Shown piece after piece: positions 38,199 through 47,117 of a stretch of 64,000 nucleotides of DNA. The first letter of the stretch is position 1. Each line of letters opens with the position of its first letter. The stretch is from assembly GCF_030406325.1 (NCBI RefSeq), contig NZ_JAUEQY010000036.1, positions 36,561 through 100,560 on the forward strand, read 5' to 3'. Below the pieces are notes generated by a model. It did not search any database and was not told the origin of the DNA. It saw nothing but the letters and a program-made list of their open reading frames with translations. A program made the translations under genes and the position numbers. The DNA comes from Actinomadura sp. DC4. Its GTDB lineage: Bacteria > Actinomycetota > Actinomycetes > Streptosporangiales > Streptosporangiaceae.

Positions 38199-38995
38199 GC
38201 CGGCTGTCGCTGAACCAGTGGACGATCCGCCCCAGGTCGCTCGCCGAGGCGGTGGACGGCTGCGTACGGCACGACATCGCCTCGATCGGCCTGTGGCGCG
38301 ACCATGTGGCCGCCCATGGCCTTACGGAGACGGCGGCGCTCGTACGCTCGTCGGGCCTGCGGGTGTCGTCGCTGTGCCGGGGCGGGTTCTTCAACCGTCC
38401 TGACTGGCTGGAGGACAACCGGCGGGCGATCGAGGAGGCGGCGGAGCTGGAGGCCGCGTGCCTGGTGCTGGTGCCCGGGGGCCTGCCGGCCGGCTCGAAG
38501 GACCTTTCCGCCGCCCGGTCGCACGTGGCCGCGGCGCTGGCGACGCTGGCGCCGTACGCGTCGGAGCACGGCGTACGGCTGGCGGTGGAGCCGATGCACC
38601 CGATGTACTGCGCGGACCGGTCGGTGATCTCCACCCTCGCCCAGGCGCTGGAGGTGGCGCCCCCCTCGGTCGGGGTCGTCGTCGACTGCTTCCACGTCTG
38701 GTGGGACCCGGACGCGCTGTCACAGATCACCCGCGCGGGGGACCGGATCGCGAGCTTCCAGCTGTCGGACTTCCTGAACCCGCTGCCCGCCGACGTACTC
38801 CTGGGCCGGGCGATGATGGGCGACGGCGTGATCGACTTCGCGCCTCTGTGCGCGGCGGTCGACGCCGCGGGCTATACGGGTGACGTCGAGGTGGAGATCT
38901 TCAACGCGGATGTGTGGGCGGCCGACCCGGACGAGGTGCTGCCGTTGATGAAGGAGCGCTACGCGTCCCTCGTCGAGCGCCGGATCACGCGCTGA
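38195..38995 (+). CDS. Sugar phosphate isomerase/epimerase (xylose isomerase-like barrel)
   Basis: 266 residues from a GTG overlapping the DUF993 stop by GTGA. AP endonuclease-2/xylose isomerase-like TIM barrel with metal ligands in RLAVEPMHPMY (Glu), VGVVVDCFHVWWDP (Asp and His) and VEVEIFNADVWA (Glu). Final gene of the operon. The coding end overlaps the end of the convergent type VII-related gene by 11 nt. Confidence 0.87.
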   Translation: MSRLSLNQWTIRPRSLAEAVDGCVRHDIASIGLWRDHVAAHGLTETAALVRSSGLRVSSLCRGGFFNRPDWLEDNRRAIEEAAELEAACLVLVPGGLPAGSKDLSAARSHVAAALATLAPYASEHGVRLAVEPMHPMYCADRSVISTLAQALEVAPPSVGVVVDCFHVWWDPDALSQITRAGDRIASFQLSDFLNPLPADVLLGRAMMGDGVIDFAPLCAAVDAAGYTGDVEVEIFNADVWAADPDEVLPLMKERYASLVERRITR

Positions 38996-39902
38996 GCGTC
39001 TTTCGGACCGTCTGGGCCATGGAGACGAGGCGGACCGAGAGCCAGCCCGCCAGGTAGAGCATGAACGCGGCGATTTCGGCCAGGCAGAGGAACAGTGCCG
39101 ATTCGAGGAAATGAGAGACGAACAGGGTGACGGAGAACGCGGCCAGGAAGGCGGCGATCGCCAGCGCCGCGTGCGAGAGGAACTCCCGCATCGTCACGGC
39201 CATCTCGCCGTAGCCGGTTGCCAGCCTCCGGGAGTGGGCCTCCGCGTCGTCCAGAGTGGCGAGGTGGCGGTTCCTGTCCGTCTCGAACCCGTCGCGCGCC
39301 GAACCGTCCCAGAGCAGGGTCGTCCGGGCCGACGCGTCGAGGCGGGACCTCAGGTCGGTGAGGTGTCGCGTGTGCGCGGCGTGTGCGCTCGCTGCCGTGT
39401 CGTAATGGCGGGGGTCGACGGCGTTCGCCCAGAGCTGTTCGGTGACCGGTCGTACGAGCGGAAGGCCGCCCAGCGGCGCGACGACGGAACACAGCCGGTC
39501 GATCGCGGAGCGAAGCAGCGCCGTGAGGTCCTGCCCGTCGCCTCCGGCGACCGGACGCGACGGTTGAAGATCGTCACCCGCCGTCGTGGCGGCGATGCCC
39601 TGCCTCGCGTCGGTGAAGTACGCGGTGTTCGCGGTCTCCGCGTCGGCGTAGCGGCGCGCCGTCTCGGCCACCTTGGCCTGGCCGGCCGTCGCGTGCCGTA
39701 CCGCCTCATCGAGCGTGTACCCGAGCTGGTCGCCGACCCTCGTGAAGAGTCCTGCGGTGCCGTCCGCCGCCAGCCCCTGAGGAAGGGGCGGCACCGGCCG
39801 GCCGGCGTCGCTCTTCTTCAGGTCGCGCAGGGCTTGGAGGTGAGGAGTGAGCACGTCGTCGTCATAGCGCCTGAGGCTCGCCGGGTCGACCGTGTATCCC
39901 AC
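38985..39902 (-). CDS. WXG100/ESX-like helical membrane protein
   Basis: 305 residues from a GTG with GGAGAG upstream. Residues 1-230 are long alpha-helices with VDPASLRRYDDDVLTPHLQALRD and SRLDASARTTLLWDGSARDGF. This resembles type VII secretion (WXG100/LXG-type) substrate or accessory proteins. Two C-terminal hydrophobic segments follow (AALAIAAFLAAFSVTLFVS and ALFLCLAEIAAFMLYLAGWL). It begins 10 nt after the MFS stop on the same strand, so it is likely co-transcribed. Type VII role is only suggested by fold-like pattern. Confidence 0.65.
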   Translation of the reverse strand: MGYTVDPASLRRYDDDVLTPHLQALRDLKKSDAGRPVPPLPQGLAADGTAGLFTRVGDQLGYTLDEAVRHATAGQAKVAETARRYADAETANTAYFTDARQGIAATTAGDDLQPSRPVAGGDGQDLTALLRSAIDRLCSVVAPLGGLPLVRPVTEQLWANAVDPRHYDTAASAHAAHTRHLTDLRSRLDASARTTLLWDGSARDGFETDRNRHLATLDDAEAHSRRLATGYGEMAVTMREFLSHAALAIAAFLAAFSVTLFVSHFLESALFLCLAEIAAFMLYLAGWLSVRLVSMAQTVRKTLSA

Positions 39903-39912
39903 TTTTCTCTCC

Positions 39913-41055
39913 TCAGGCTCGCGCGGTGAGCGTGTGGGCGGCGAGGGCGATGAGCAGGACGGGGACGATGAGGTAGGCGGCCCGCAGCCCGGTCAGATCG
40001 GCGAGCCGGGCGAGCACGAACGGCGCCCCGCCGATCGCCACCCCGGACGCGAGCGCGGCCCGCGCGGCGGCCCGGTCGGGCGCGTGCGGCCAGGCCGCGA
40101 TCGTACGGCTGACGGTCGTCGGATAGAGCAGTGCCACCCCCAGCCCGGCGACGGCGAGCCCGACCGCGGCGAGGGAGAGTACGGGCGCGGACCAGAAGAT
40201 CACAAACCCGGCCCCGGCGACGCCGATGCAGATCAGCGTGAGGACCTTGGCGTTCGGTATCCGCCGGGTGATCGGCACCGCGAACGACCTCCCGGTGGCC
40301 ATGCCGACGAGGAAGAGCGAGGCCACCGCGGGAGCCAGCCCCTCGGAGGCGTGATGCCAGTCGGTGATCGCCGAGGCCGCCCAGAACACCATGCAGAACT
40401 CCACGCTGACGGAGAACAGCACGTCGATCCAGGGCCCGAGCAGCCGGGTGGCCTCGGCCGGCACCGCGTCGTGGGCGGGCACCTCGGCCGTGGGAAGCGG
40501 GATACGCCAGGTGGGCGCGAGGACGAGCACGAGCATCAGGAGGGGGGCCACGAGGTAGCCGGCCCGCCACCCGAGCCCGGCCGAGATCGCCCCCGCCACG
40601 GCGAGGGGAGCGAGCACAGAGGCCCCACTGGCCAGCCCATTGGCCTCCCCGACCGCCGCCGCAGGTGCGTGCGGGTGCAGGGCCATCAGGAGGGCGGGGA
40701 TGAGCTGGATGAGCATCGCCCCGCCGATCCCGAGCATGAACGCCCCGGCCAGCGTGAGAGCGTGCGTGGAGGTGGCGAGGAGCAGCCCACCAACGATCAT
40801 CGCCGCGATGGCGGCCCGCAGCGCCACCGGCCGCCCGATCCGCCCGACGACCTTGCCGCCGACAACGCCGACGATCAGCAGCCCGACGGCGAAGAGGGTG
40901 GGGTAGAAGGCGACGTCCCCACGGTCGACGTGAAGATCCTTCTGCAGCGGGACGAGGATCGCGCCAAGGCCGTTGAGGAGGAAACTGAGGCAGCTGAGGA
41001 CGATGTAGAGCAACCATGTGGCGTTACCACGCGACAAACCCCCCGGACGATCCAC
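39913..41055 (-). CDS. MFS transporter
   Basis: 380 residues, about 12 membrane spans starting TWLLYIVLSCLSFLLNGLGA. VVGGKVVGRIGRPVALRAAI is motif A-like. It is the last chromosomal gene before the tRNA-Gln and reads away from it. Substrate unknown. Confidence 0.87.
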   Translation of the reverse strand: MDRPGGLSRGNATWLLYIVLSCLSFLLNGLGAILVPLQKDLHVDRGDVAFYPTLFAVGLLIVGVVGGKVVGRIGRPVALRAAIAAMIVGGLLLATSTHALTLAGAFMLGIGGAMLIQLIPALLMALHPHAPAAAVGEANGLASGASVLAPLAVAGAISAGLGWRAGYLVAPLLMLVLVLAPTWRIPLPTAEVPAHDAVPAEATRLLGPWIDVLFSVSVEFCMVFWAASAITDWHHASEGLAPAVASLFLVGMATGRSFAVPITRRIPNAKVLTLICIGVAGAGFVIFWSAPVLSLAAVGLAVAGLGVALLYPTTVSRTIAAWPHAPDRAAARAALASGVAIGGAPFVLARLADLTGLRAAYLIVPVLLIALAAHTLTARA

Positions 41056-41184
41056 ATGCGGGAGACTAGCCGCAGGGGCCGACAGCGGGGATGCCGCAGT
41101 GGCGCCACGGCAGTGGGTTCGCGAGCAGCGGTGGATGTCCGCTAAACTCGCGGAGGCGCTACGGACCAGGGGTTCGTGGGTCAG

Positions 41185-41256
41185 TGGGGTATGGTGTAAT
41201 CGGCAGCACGACTGATTCTGGTTCAGTTAGTCTAGGTTCGAGTCCTGGTACCCCAG
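41185..41256 (+). tRNA. tRNA-Gln (anticodon CTG)
   Basis: Cloverleaf: 7-bp acceptor TGGGGTA / TACCCCA, discriminator G, anticodon stem ACTGA / TCAGT enclosing loop TTCTGGT with CTG at the anticodon positions, and T-loop GGTTCGAGTCC. No CCA is encoded. Its 3' half is duplicated in diverged form at 44857, marking it as the attachment site of integrative elements. Confidence 0.93.
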
Positions 41257-41328
41257 CAAGCGTCTGACCTGCAGCGGGAGTCTCTCTGAGACCCCGCTTT
41301 CGTCATTCCTGGGCCCGTCAGGGAACAG
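41216..41328 (+). repeat. Attachment-site repeat, intact copy (tRNA-Gln 3' half plus downstream)
   Basis: About 113 bp that recurs at 44857-44969 with roughly 10 differences. It covers the tRNA 3' half, the hairpin terminator and the following CGTCAGGGAACAG block. Weaker similarity continues for 200 bp further (blocks GGCATTTTGATCA and TACGTCGTCGTGCG). Interpreted as the left junction of a tandem array of elements. Confidence 0.8.
41273..41300 (+). terminator. Terminator of tRNA-Gln
   Basis: Stem AGCGGGAGTCTC / GAGACCCCGCT (one bulge) with a short TCT loop, followed by TTTCGTC. The duplicated copy at about 44914 keeps this hairpin. Confidence 0.75.
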
Positions 41329-41727
41329 ATAGGGAACAGCGGCCTTGAATCGCGCGGTCTGGGCCGTACTTACGGGGCATTTTGATCACGCCGTAGGTTG
41401 ATCTTCCGCGTAGGCGGTGGTCGGGCGCGGGGAGGCGCTCGGTCGCGCTCATCGAAACAGTGGCAGCTTGGGTACGTCGTCGTGCGCCCAGGTCACGTGT
41501 TCCCCGCCAGCGGTGTCTGCCGATGGGCTCTCTGAGTGCAGAGCATCGCTCCTGTGGCGCTGACGCGAGGCGCCCAGTACTGGGCCGTTCCCTGACTCGC
41601 TCAATGCAATCGCAGGCAGTAGACCTATGCACAGCAAAGAAAAACGGCGCGCTCGCGACACTTTTGCCCCACACTGGACTCTGTCCCCATCAGACGCTCG
41701 GGTCACGAGCGCCTCCGATCGAGAGCG
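41329..41727. other. Non-coding element end before the PHP-ATPase gene
   Basis: About 400 bp with no supported gene. It contains the tail of the attachment-site similarity to 44970-45140 and then the presumed promoter of the PHP-ATPase gene. Open frames here look random. Confidence 0.55.
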
Positions 41728-44559
41728 GTGGTCACAGCGTCTCGCTGGTATAAGTGCGATCTGCAAGTGGCTACGCCTGCTTGGAAGTTCACCAGGCCGA
41801 AGGGCAGTAGCTTCGATTTCAGTCGAACGGAGGACAGGAACCAGTTCGCCGACACCTACATGAAGCAGTTGCGAGAGCGCGGCGTCGACGTGATCGCACT
41901 TGCAGATCACAACACAGGTGACTGGCTTCCGGACATGCAGGCTGCAGGAAAAAGGCACGGTGTCATCGTCTTCCCTGGGGTAGAGGTCACCACGGCCTCA
42001 GGGGCAGATGGAGCGCATCTGGTGCTCATCGGCGATCTCGACCGGACCAAGCAGGACATCGACATGCTTCTGGCTCGAACATGCGGATTCAGTGATTACC
42101 ACCCGGCCCGTAACCCGAGAACCGGTGATCCTGCTCCCGCTCCGCGGACGGTCGATCAGATTCTGGACGACCTCCCCGACCAGTGGCTGGCCATCGCCCC
42201 GCATGTGTTGAGTGAGAACGGTCTAGTCTCCGGTGGAACCCTCCGCGGTGACTTGCGTTGGAAGGCACTTCATCACGAGCGGCTCGGCGCGGTGGATCCG
42301 GGGGAAGTGACCGTCGAACGGCTGGAGGGCGATTCCTACAAAGCGCGATTTCTCAACCGTGCTCTGGATAGCCTTCCCTGCCTCGCGCGCCTACCCTTTA
42401 TCGCGACATCCGACGCCTACTGCTTGGAGAAACTAGGAAGCAGGTTCACCTGGATAAGGATGGACTCGCCTTCAAAGGAAGCTCTGCGGCAGGCTTTTCT
42501 TGACCACGAAGCCCGCATCGTTCCCAGTTGGGACACTCGCTTAACTGCGAATCCCAACCCTAACGTGGTTGATCACGGGTGGGTCGAAAAAGTCGAACTC
42601 GGCGGCAAGCTCGGGAACTCCAGCAGCCCGCTACGTGTCGCTTTCGATCCTCGGCTTAATGTGATTATCGGAGGGCGCGGTTCCGGCAAGTCCACTGTCG
42701 TTACTGCATTGAGACAACTTTACGGTCGCACGGACAATCTGCCCGAATCGATCCAGCATGAGACGAGTACCTTCGTGGACGGCGTCTTCGCCGAGGCGGC
42801 CCTGTCCGGTAGCCACCGTCTCGCCATCTCGCGGGATGCGCAAATCGTAAACTGGTCGCAGGGGAAGGGTTCACAAACGCAGCGTAGCGGCACCTCACTG
42901 CCCACGCACTTTCCGATGCGCATCTTCAACCAGAAGGAATTGTTCGAGCGCACTGCCCATGACCGCCTCGACTCCTTCGCGGCATCGAGGCATCTCTTCA
43001 GCCTTGTCGACGAATCGCTTGAGGCCGACTCGGCATCGCCGGGAGGCTTCGAGATGGAGATTAACGCGGCCATCACCTATTGCCTCACTTGTATCGCTGA
43101 GCGCACGAGTGTCGAGGCACGCATCGCTACGCGACCGATGCTCGAGGTACGACGTTCCGAGCTCCTTAAGCAGATCGAAGCATTCGGCGACGTGGCAAGC
43201 CAGGGCTCACGTCTGGATAGCGAGCGGATTCTGCGTGAGCAGGAACAACTTGGCGCCATCACTACACGGTTCGGCAAGGGCGTTGACGAGATGCTCGATG
43301 CTGCCATGGCATGTCTGGCATCCGCGCTTCCTCAGGCAAAGGAAGTTACCGAGGGTTCCTCTCGTGGTTTCTATGACGAACTTGTCCAAATCCAAAGTAT
43401 CCTCGAACAGCGCATCCGATCTTGTGTGGAGGATACGCGTACCACGCTGAGACGTGCCCGTGAAGAACAGCAGCAAGGAGTTTGGGGTGCCCGTGTAGCA
43501 GCTGCAGGTGCAGAGATCCTGGCCTTTCAGAAGAACCTGAATGAGCTGGGGATCGAGCCGACCGCCTACCTCGCCCTGACTGAGGCCCTTAACGCTGTGC
43601 AGGGTCAACTGCGCGCGCTCGATCAAGACGCTACTGCACTCGATGGACTGCGAGCAGGTGAAACTGCGGCCTGGGCTGAGTTGGAGCGCGTTTATGATAG
43701 ACGTCGTCGGCGTCGAGAAAAGCTCTTCGAAGAGGTCGCTCAACGTAGCGGCTCCCTGCGCTTCGACGTGGTCCCTCACGGCAACTCCAGCAGTTGGACC
43801 CGAGAGATACGTGACCAGCTTGGCATCCGTTCCGACGGCTTCGTTGATGACGTCCCCGCTGTGGCCCAGTGGCTGTGGGAGGGTCCCGAATCCGACCAGG
43901 AGCGCCGACTGGATCTTTGGCGCACCGGGCTTTTGAATTGCGAATTCACACTCGTACGCGAGGAAGTCTCCTGCAGGGCTGCCTGGTGGAACAAGCTCGC
44001 TAAGCTGGAGTCTACTCAGCGTATCCGTCTTGCCATGAGCCTCCCGGACGATTCGGTTGTTATGTACTTCCTGCGCGACGGAGGCAAGCAAGAGACTGCC
44101 GCAGACTGGCAGGCAGTCACGACTGGATCGCCCGGGCAGCGAAGCGCCGCCATGCTCAGTTTCGTGTTGCACCACGGTTCGGAGCCTCTCGTGCTCGACC
44201 AGCCTGAAGACGATCTCGATACGGCGTGGATCTCTCAACTCATCGTCCCCGAGATCCGCAAGAGCCGTTGGCGACGTCAGGTCATTGTGATCACTCACAA
44301 CGCGAACATCCCCGTTAACGCAGACGCTGAACGGGTTATCGTGCTCAAGAATGACGGTACGTGCATTCGGATCAAGTCCAGCATGGACAAAGTCAGCTCT
44401 GAGGGCCTTGGAGAAGTTGAGCATGTTGGCCCGATCGAGGTGGCGCGAGTGCGACACGATATCCAGGACATCTTGGAGGGCGGAGCCGAGGCGTTCATGT
44501 CTCGTGAGCGCCGATACAACAACGAACTGAACACATACAGAGCGGCTCTGCGCGGCTGA
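41728..44559 (+). CDS. PHP-domain / SMC-like AAA ATPase (TrlF-type), probable defence protein
   Basis: 943 residues from a GTG; clearly lower in G+C than the chromosome. Residues 1 to about 290 are a PHP phosphoesterase domain: YKCDLQVATPAWKF, VDVIALADHNTGDW, GVIVFPGVEVT, AIAPHVLSENG and ATSDAY. An SMC/ABC-type ATPase follows, with Walker A IIGGRGSGKSTV near 314-322, a long helical middle (about 430-680), Walker B LVLDQPEDDLDT near 824, and a switch THNANIPVN near 855. It resembles proteins I recall being catalogued as TrlF-family PHP-ATPases, often found alone in defence islands. A single gene with both nuclease-like and ATPase parts could act alone. It is flanked by the two tRNA-Gln repeats. 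Confidence 0.87.
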   Translation: MVTASRWYKCDLQVATPAWKFTRPKGSSFDFSRTEDRNQFADTYMKQLRERGVDVIALADHNTGDWLPDMQAAGKRHGVIVFPGVEVTTASGADGAHLVLIGDLDRTKQDIDMLLARTCGFSDYHPARNPRTGDPAPAPRTVDQILDDLPDQWLAIAPHVLSENGLVSGGTLRGDLRWKALHHERLGAVDPGEVTVERLEGDSYKARFLNRALDSLPCLARLPFIATSDAYCLEKLGSRFTWIRMDSPSKEALRQAFLDHEARIVPSWDTRLTANPNPNVVDHGWVEKVELGGKLGNSSSPLRVAFDPRLNVIIGGRGSGKSTVVTALRQLYGRTDNLPESIQHETSTFVDGVFAEAALSGSHRLAISRDAQIVNWSQGKGSQTQRSGTSLPTHFPMRIFNQKELFERTAHDRLDSFAASRHLFSLVDESLEADSASPGGFEMEINAAITYCLTCIAERTSVEARIATRPMLEVRRSELLKQIEAFGDVASQGSRLDSERILREQEQLGAITTRFGKGVDEMLDAAMACLASALPQAKEVTEGSSRGFYDELVQIQSILEQRIRSCVEDTRTTLRRAREEQQQGVWGARVAAAGAEILAFQKNLNELGIEPTAYLALTEALNAVQGQLRALDQDATALDGLRAGETAAWAELERVYDRRRRRREKLFEEVAQRSGSLRFDVVPHGNSSSWTREIRDQLGIRSDGFVDDVPAVAQWLWEGPESDQERRLDLWRTGLLNCEFTLVREEVSCRAAWWNKLAKLESTQRIRLAMSLPDDSVVMYFLRDGGKQETAADWQAVTTGSPGQRSAAMLSFVLHHGSEPLVLDQPEDDLDTAWISQLIVPEIRKSRWRRQVIVITHNANIPVNADAERVIVLKNDGTCIRIKSSMDKVSSEGLGEVEHVGPIEVARVRHDIQDILEGGAEAFMSRERRYNNELNTYRAALRG

Positions 44560-44856
44560 CCGGCGCCGGAAGCGTTCTATCGGGTCATCTAAGCTTATAC
44601 AGTCTGTCAGTGAGCGCTGATCAAAACTCTTTAGGCTGAGGACGAAGGTCTTCGGCGAGCGCAAGGCTTATGACAGCCCGTAGGTCCGGCCGCCTCCATG
44701 GGCTCGGGGGCTTCGGCCTGTACGGCGGCACGTCGCGCGCGTGGGAGGAGATCGGCAACACCTGAGCCTGATTTGTGAGCGAACCCGCCAGCTCAAAAAT
44801 GAGTCGCTGTCCATGGCTGACCGATATAGTTCATTGTGCCTTTATGGGCGGGGCAG

Positions 44857-44969
44857 TTCTGGTTCAATTAGTCTAGGCTTGAGTTCTGGTATCCCAGCAA
44901 GCGTCTGACCTACAGCGGGAGTCTCACTGAGACCCCGCTTTCGTCATTCCCGGGGCCGTCAGGGAACAG
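44857..44969 (+). repeat. Attachment-site repeat, diverged copy (tRNA-Gln 3' half)
   Basis: Lines up with 41216-41328 without gaps through the tRNA end. The 41-nt tRNA part has five differences, all transitions, that would break T-stem and acceptor pairs, so it is not a working tRNA. The terminator hairpin is kept. It probably marks the junction between a small left element carrying the PHP-ATPase and the large AICE to the right. Confidence 0.78.
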
Positions 44970-45144
44970 CGGCCCGAAGTCCGCTGTCTGGAGCCCTGCA
45001 AGAGCGGCATTTTGATCAAGGTCGCGGATCTCCCTCGTGGTGGCCTCGTTCGCTTCAACCGCCGAACCCGTCATCTCGGTTTACGTCGTCGTGCGTCCAG
45101 GTCACGCGCTCACCGCTGCTCCGCGCTGTCCGCTTGATCCCTGT

Positions 45145-45166
45145 GGTTAGCGGTGGCGTGTTAACC
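45145..45166. promoter_or_regulatory. XRE-type operator, copy 1
   Basis: Imperfect inverted repeat GGTTAGCGG-N4-GTGTTAACC followed by ATGCGGGCTTA. The same arrangement, with a perfect repeat, is at 48298-48319. It lies about 95 nt upstream of the HATPase-protein start. Confidence 0.62.
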
Positions 45167-45259
45167 CATGCGGGCTTATGTGCGCCCTGTGTCGGCCGGT
45201 TCTATCTCTGCTCTGGGCACTACATGTCCACCGAACCGGCGACAGGGAGCAGGTACCTC

Positions 45260-45820
45260 ATGGGCGTCATGGAACCAGGCTCGGACGCCGCCCTCGCCCT
45301 GCCCGAGGCGCGCGGCGTCCTGGACGCAGCGTTGATCGGCCCAGGGACGCAGGGTGGCCGGCTGGTGATCGGGTCGCTGGGCGATCCCGCGTGGCAGAGA
45401 TTGCCGGCGGAGTCGGTGAACCCGGTCAAGGTCGCCCGGCGATACGCGGCGAGCATTCTCGCTGAGGTCGCCGCCGTCGATGTCGATCATGTTGATGATG
45501 TGGTCTTGGCCGTCTCGGAACTGGTGACGAACGCCCTCCGTCACGCGGTCGGCTCGGGGCCGTTGTCCGTCCAGCTCGTCATCCGGCCCCGGTGGACCCA
45601 TGTGTACGTCGCCGACCCAGACCCGACCGTGCCGACGCCTGCTTTAGCTGCTGATGATCTGGCGCCGTCTGGTCGTGGCGTGCCGATCGTCGGTGAACTC
45701 GGTCTCTTGTGGTTCGTCGCGGAAGACCACGGTAAGACCGCCCACGCCGTCATCACGCGTACCGACGAGAAGCTGACCGACGACGAGCGCGATGCCCTGA
45801 TGCGGCTGGCGATCGTATGA
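45260..45820 (+). CDS. HATPase_c ATP-binding protein (anti-sigma-kinase-like)
   Basis: 186 residues. GHKL/HATPase fold with N-box VVLAVSELVTNALRHAVG and a later APSGRGVPIVGEL glycine-rich box. Such RsbW-like proteins are very common in actinomycetes and may bind anti-anti-sigma factors; there is no kinase target here. The start at 45260 was chosen because the sequence around it (ATGGGCGTCATGGAACC) matches the start region of the gene at 48394 nucleotide for nucleotide, with AGGGAG upstream. The frame is open to 45134. Confidence 0.78.
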   Translation: MGVMEPGSDAALALPEARGVLDAALIGPGTQGGRLVIGSLGDPAWQRLPAESVNPVKVARRYAASILAEVAAVDVDHVDDVVLAVSELVTNALRHAVGSGPLSVQLVIRPRWTHVYVADPDPTVPTPALAADDLAPSGRGVPIVGELGLLWFVAEDHGKTAHAVITRTDEKLTDDERDALMRLAIV

Positions 45821-45901
45821 ACGTCGGCCTGCCTTATATCCAAGTTTTCGCCAGCCCTCGCCCACATCGTCCGCTCGTCCTCTCGATCAGATTGGCTTGC
45901 T

Positions 45902-46261
45902 GTGCCTGTTATCCCGCCGGATCCCCAGAACGAGACTCTGCTCAGGCCGCGGGAGGTCGCCGAGCTGTTCGGCGTGCGTCCAACGACGATCGCCCGATGG
46001 GCGCGTGAGGGAAGGCTCATGCCGTTGTATACGCCCGGTGGCCACCGTCGGTACCGGCTGCAGGACATCCGTCGCGTGTTAGGCAGGGATGCCAGCCCGA
46101 GCGCGGAGGAGCAGGAGCGGGAGTTGGACGCTGCGCGGCTGTATGACCAGGGGTGGACCATTCGACAGGTCGCCGCCAAGTTCGACTGCTCGTACGGCGT
46201 CATGCGCCGCATCCTGGGAAAGCACACGACTCTAAGGCACCGCGGCGGAAGGATGCCGTGA
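45902..46261 (+). CDS. MerR/BldC-like helix-turn-helix DNA-binding protein
   Basis: 119 residues from a GTG. N-terminal wHTH: LLRPREVAELFGVRPTTIAR, then GRLMPLYTPGGHRRYRLQDI. A second HTH-like segment follows, DQGWTIRQVAAKFDCSYGVM then RRILGKHTTLRHRGGR, of the resolvase/Hin type. Likely a regulator of AICE genes. Separated from the HATPase gene by 80 nt, same strand. Confidence 0.82.
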   Translation: MPVIPPDPQNETLLRPREVAELFGVRPTTIARWAREGRLMPLYTPGGHRRYRLQDIRRVLGRDASPSAEEQERELDAARLYDQGWTIRQVAAKFDCSYGVMRRILGKHTTLRHRGGRMP

Positions 46262-46266
46262 CCTGG

Positions 46267-46446
46267 TCAGGCGTTCGGTCCGTCGTCGTGCTCGCGTGTG
46301 GTGTCGCGCATGCGCCGGAGCCAGTAGCGGACTTCGATGATCATCGGGTCGTCTGGTGGCAGTGTCTCGGTGAGTTCGGCGGCGAACTGGTCCAGCACCG
46401 CGTCATCGGCGTGCCGCAGCCACTCATAGGAATCGCCGCATCCCAT
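46267..46446 (-). CDS. Small hypothetical protein
   Basis: 59 residues starting MGCGDSYEWLRHADDAVLDQ, acidic, ending in a basic/acidic tail (RRMRDTTREHDDGPNA). It has coding-like amino-acid balance and fills the gap between the MerR-like and NUDIX genes on the opposite strand. The ribosome site is weak (GTGAG). No family recognised. Confidence 0.45.
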   Translation of the reverse strand: MGCGDSYEWLRHADDAVLDQFAAELTETLPPDDPMIIEVRYWLRRMRDTTREHDDGPNA

Positions 46447-46547
46447 ATCTCACGGTATCCCCGTTTACGCAGGTCAAATACGGTCTTCGTGGAGCCGGTG
46501 TGACGGTAGGGCTGGACATGTAGGACAGCCTCGGTACGGTCCTAAGA

Positions 46548-47117
46548 GTGAGCACTGATGAACGCCCTGAGGAGCTGAGGACCAAGGTCTTCGGCGAGCG
46601 GACCGTGTACGACAACGAGTGGGTCCGGTTGACCCTGGTCGACATCGAGCCGCCGGATGGCAACCGGTTCGAGCATCACGTTGTACGGCTTCAGCGCGTC
46701 GCCGTTGCCCTGGTGCTCAACGATGCGGACGAAGTGCTCATGATGTGGCGCCACCGCTTCGTAGACGACTCCTGGGGCTGGGAACTACCCGGCGGCATCA
46801 TCGACAAGGACGAGGACGGCGCCGCTACCGCCGCGCGTGAGGTGCGCGAAGAGACCGGCTGGCAGCCGGCGCCGCTGGAACACGTGATCAGCTTCCAGCC
46901 GATGGTCGGCATGGTCGACACCCCGCACGAGGTCTACGCGGGCCGGGGCGCCGAACTGGTCGGCGAGCCGACCGATCTCGAAGAGGCCGCGCGTATCGAG
47001 TGGGTGCCGGTGAGTACGGTCTTCGACCTCATCAGCAAGGGCGAGGTGCTGGGATCCGGCTCTCTGGTGGGCCTTCTGTACCTGCTGGCCCAGCGCGGCG
47101 AGAAGGCCAGCTCCTAG
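46548..47117 (+). CDS. NUDIX hydrolase
   Basis: 189 residues from a GTG. The Nudix box GGIIDKDEDGAATAAREVREETGW fits GX5EX7REUXEEXGU exactly. The N-terminal part (VYDNEWVRLTLVDIEPPDG) and later VGMVDTPHEVYAGRGAELVG resemble ADP-ribose pyrophosphatase-type members. It ends 4 nt into the convergent XRE gene. Such NUDIX-XRE neighbours are common in actinobacterial AICEs. Confidence 0.9.
   Translation: MSTDERPEELRTKVFGERTVYDNEWVRLTLVDIEPPDGNRFEHHVVRLQRVAVALVLNDADEVLMMWRHRFVDDSWGWELPGGIIDKDEDGAATAAREVREETGWQPAPLEHVISFQPMVGMVDTPHEVYAGRGAELVGEPTDLEEAARIEWVPVSTVFDLISKGEVLGSGSLVGLLYLLAQRGEKASS

Noticed and set aside
44850..44897. Second tRNA-Gln gene
   Set aside because: Only the 3' half is present and five transitions break stems; there is no 5' acceptor or D-arm.
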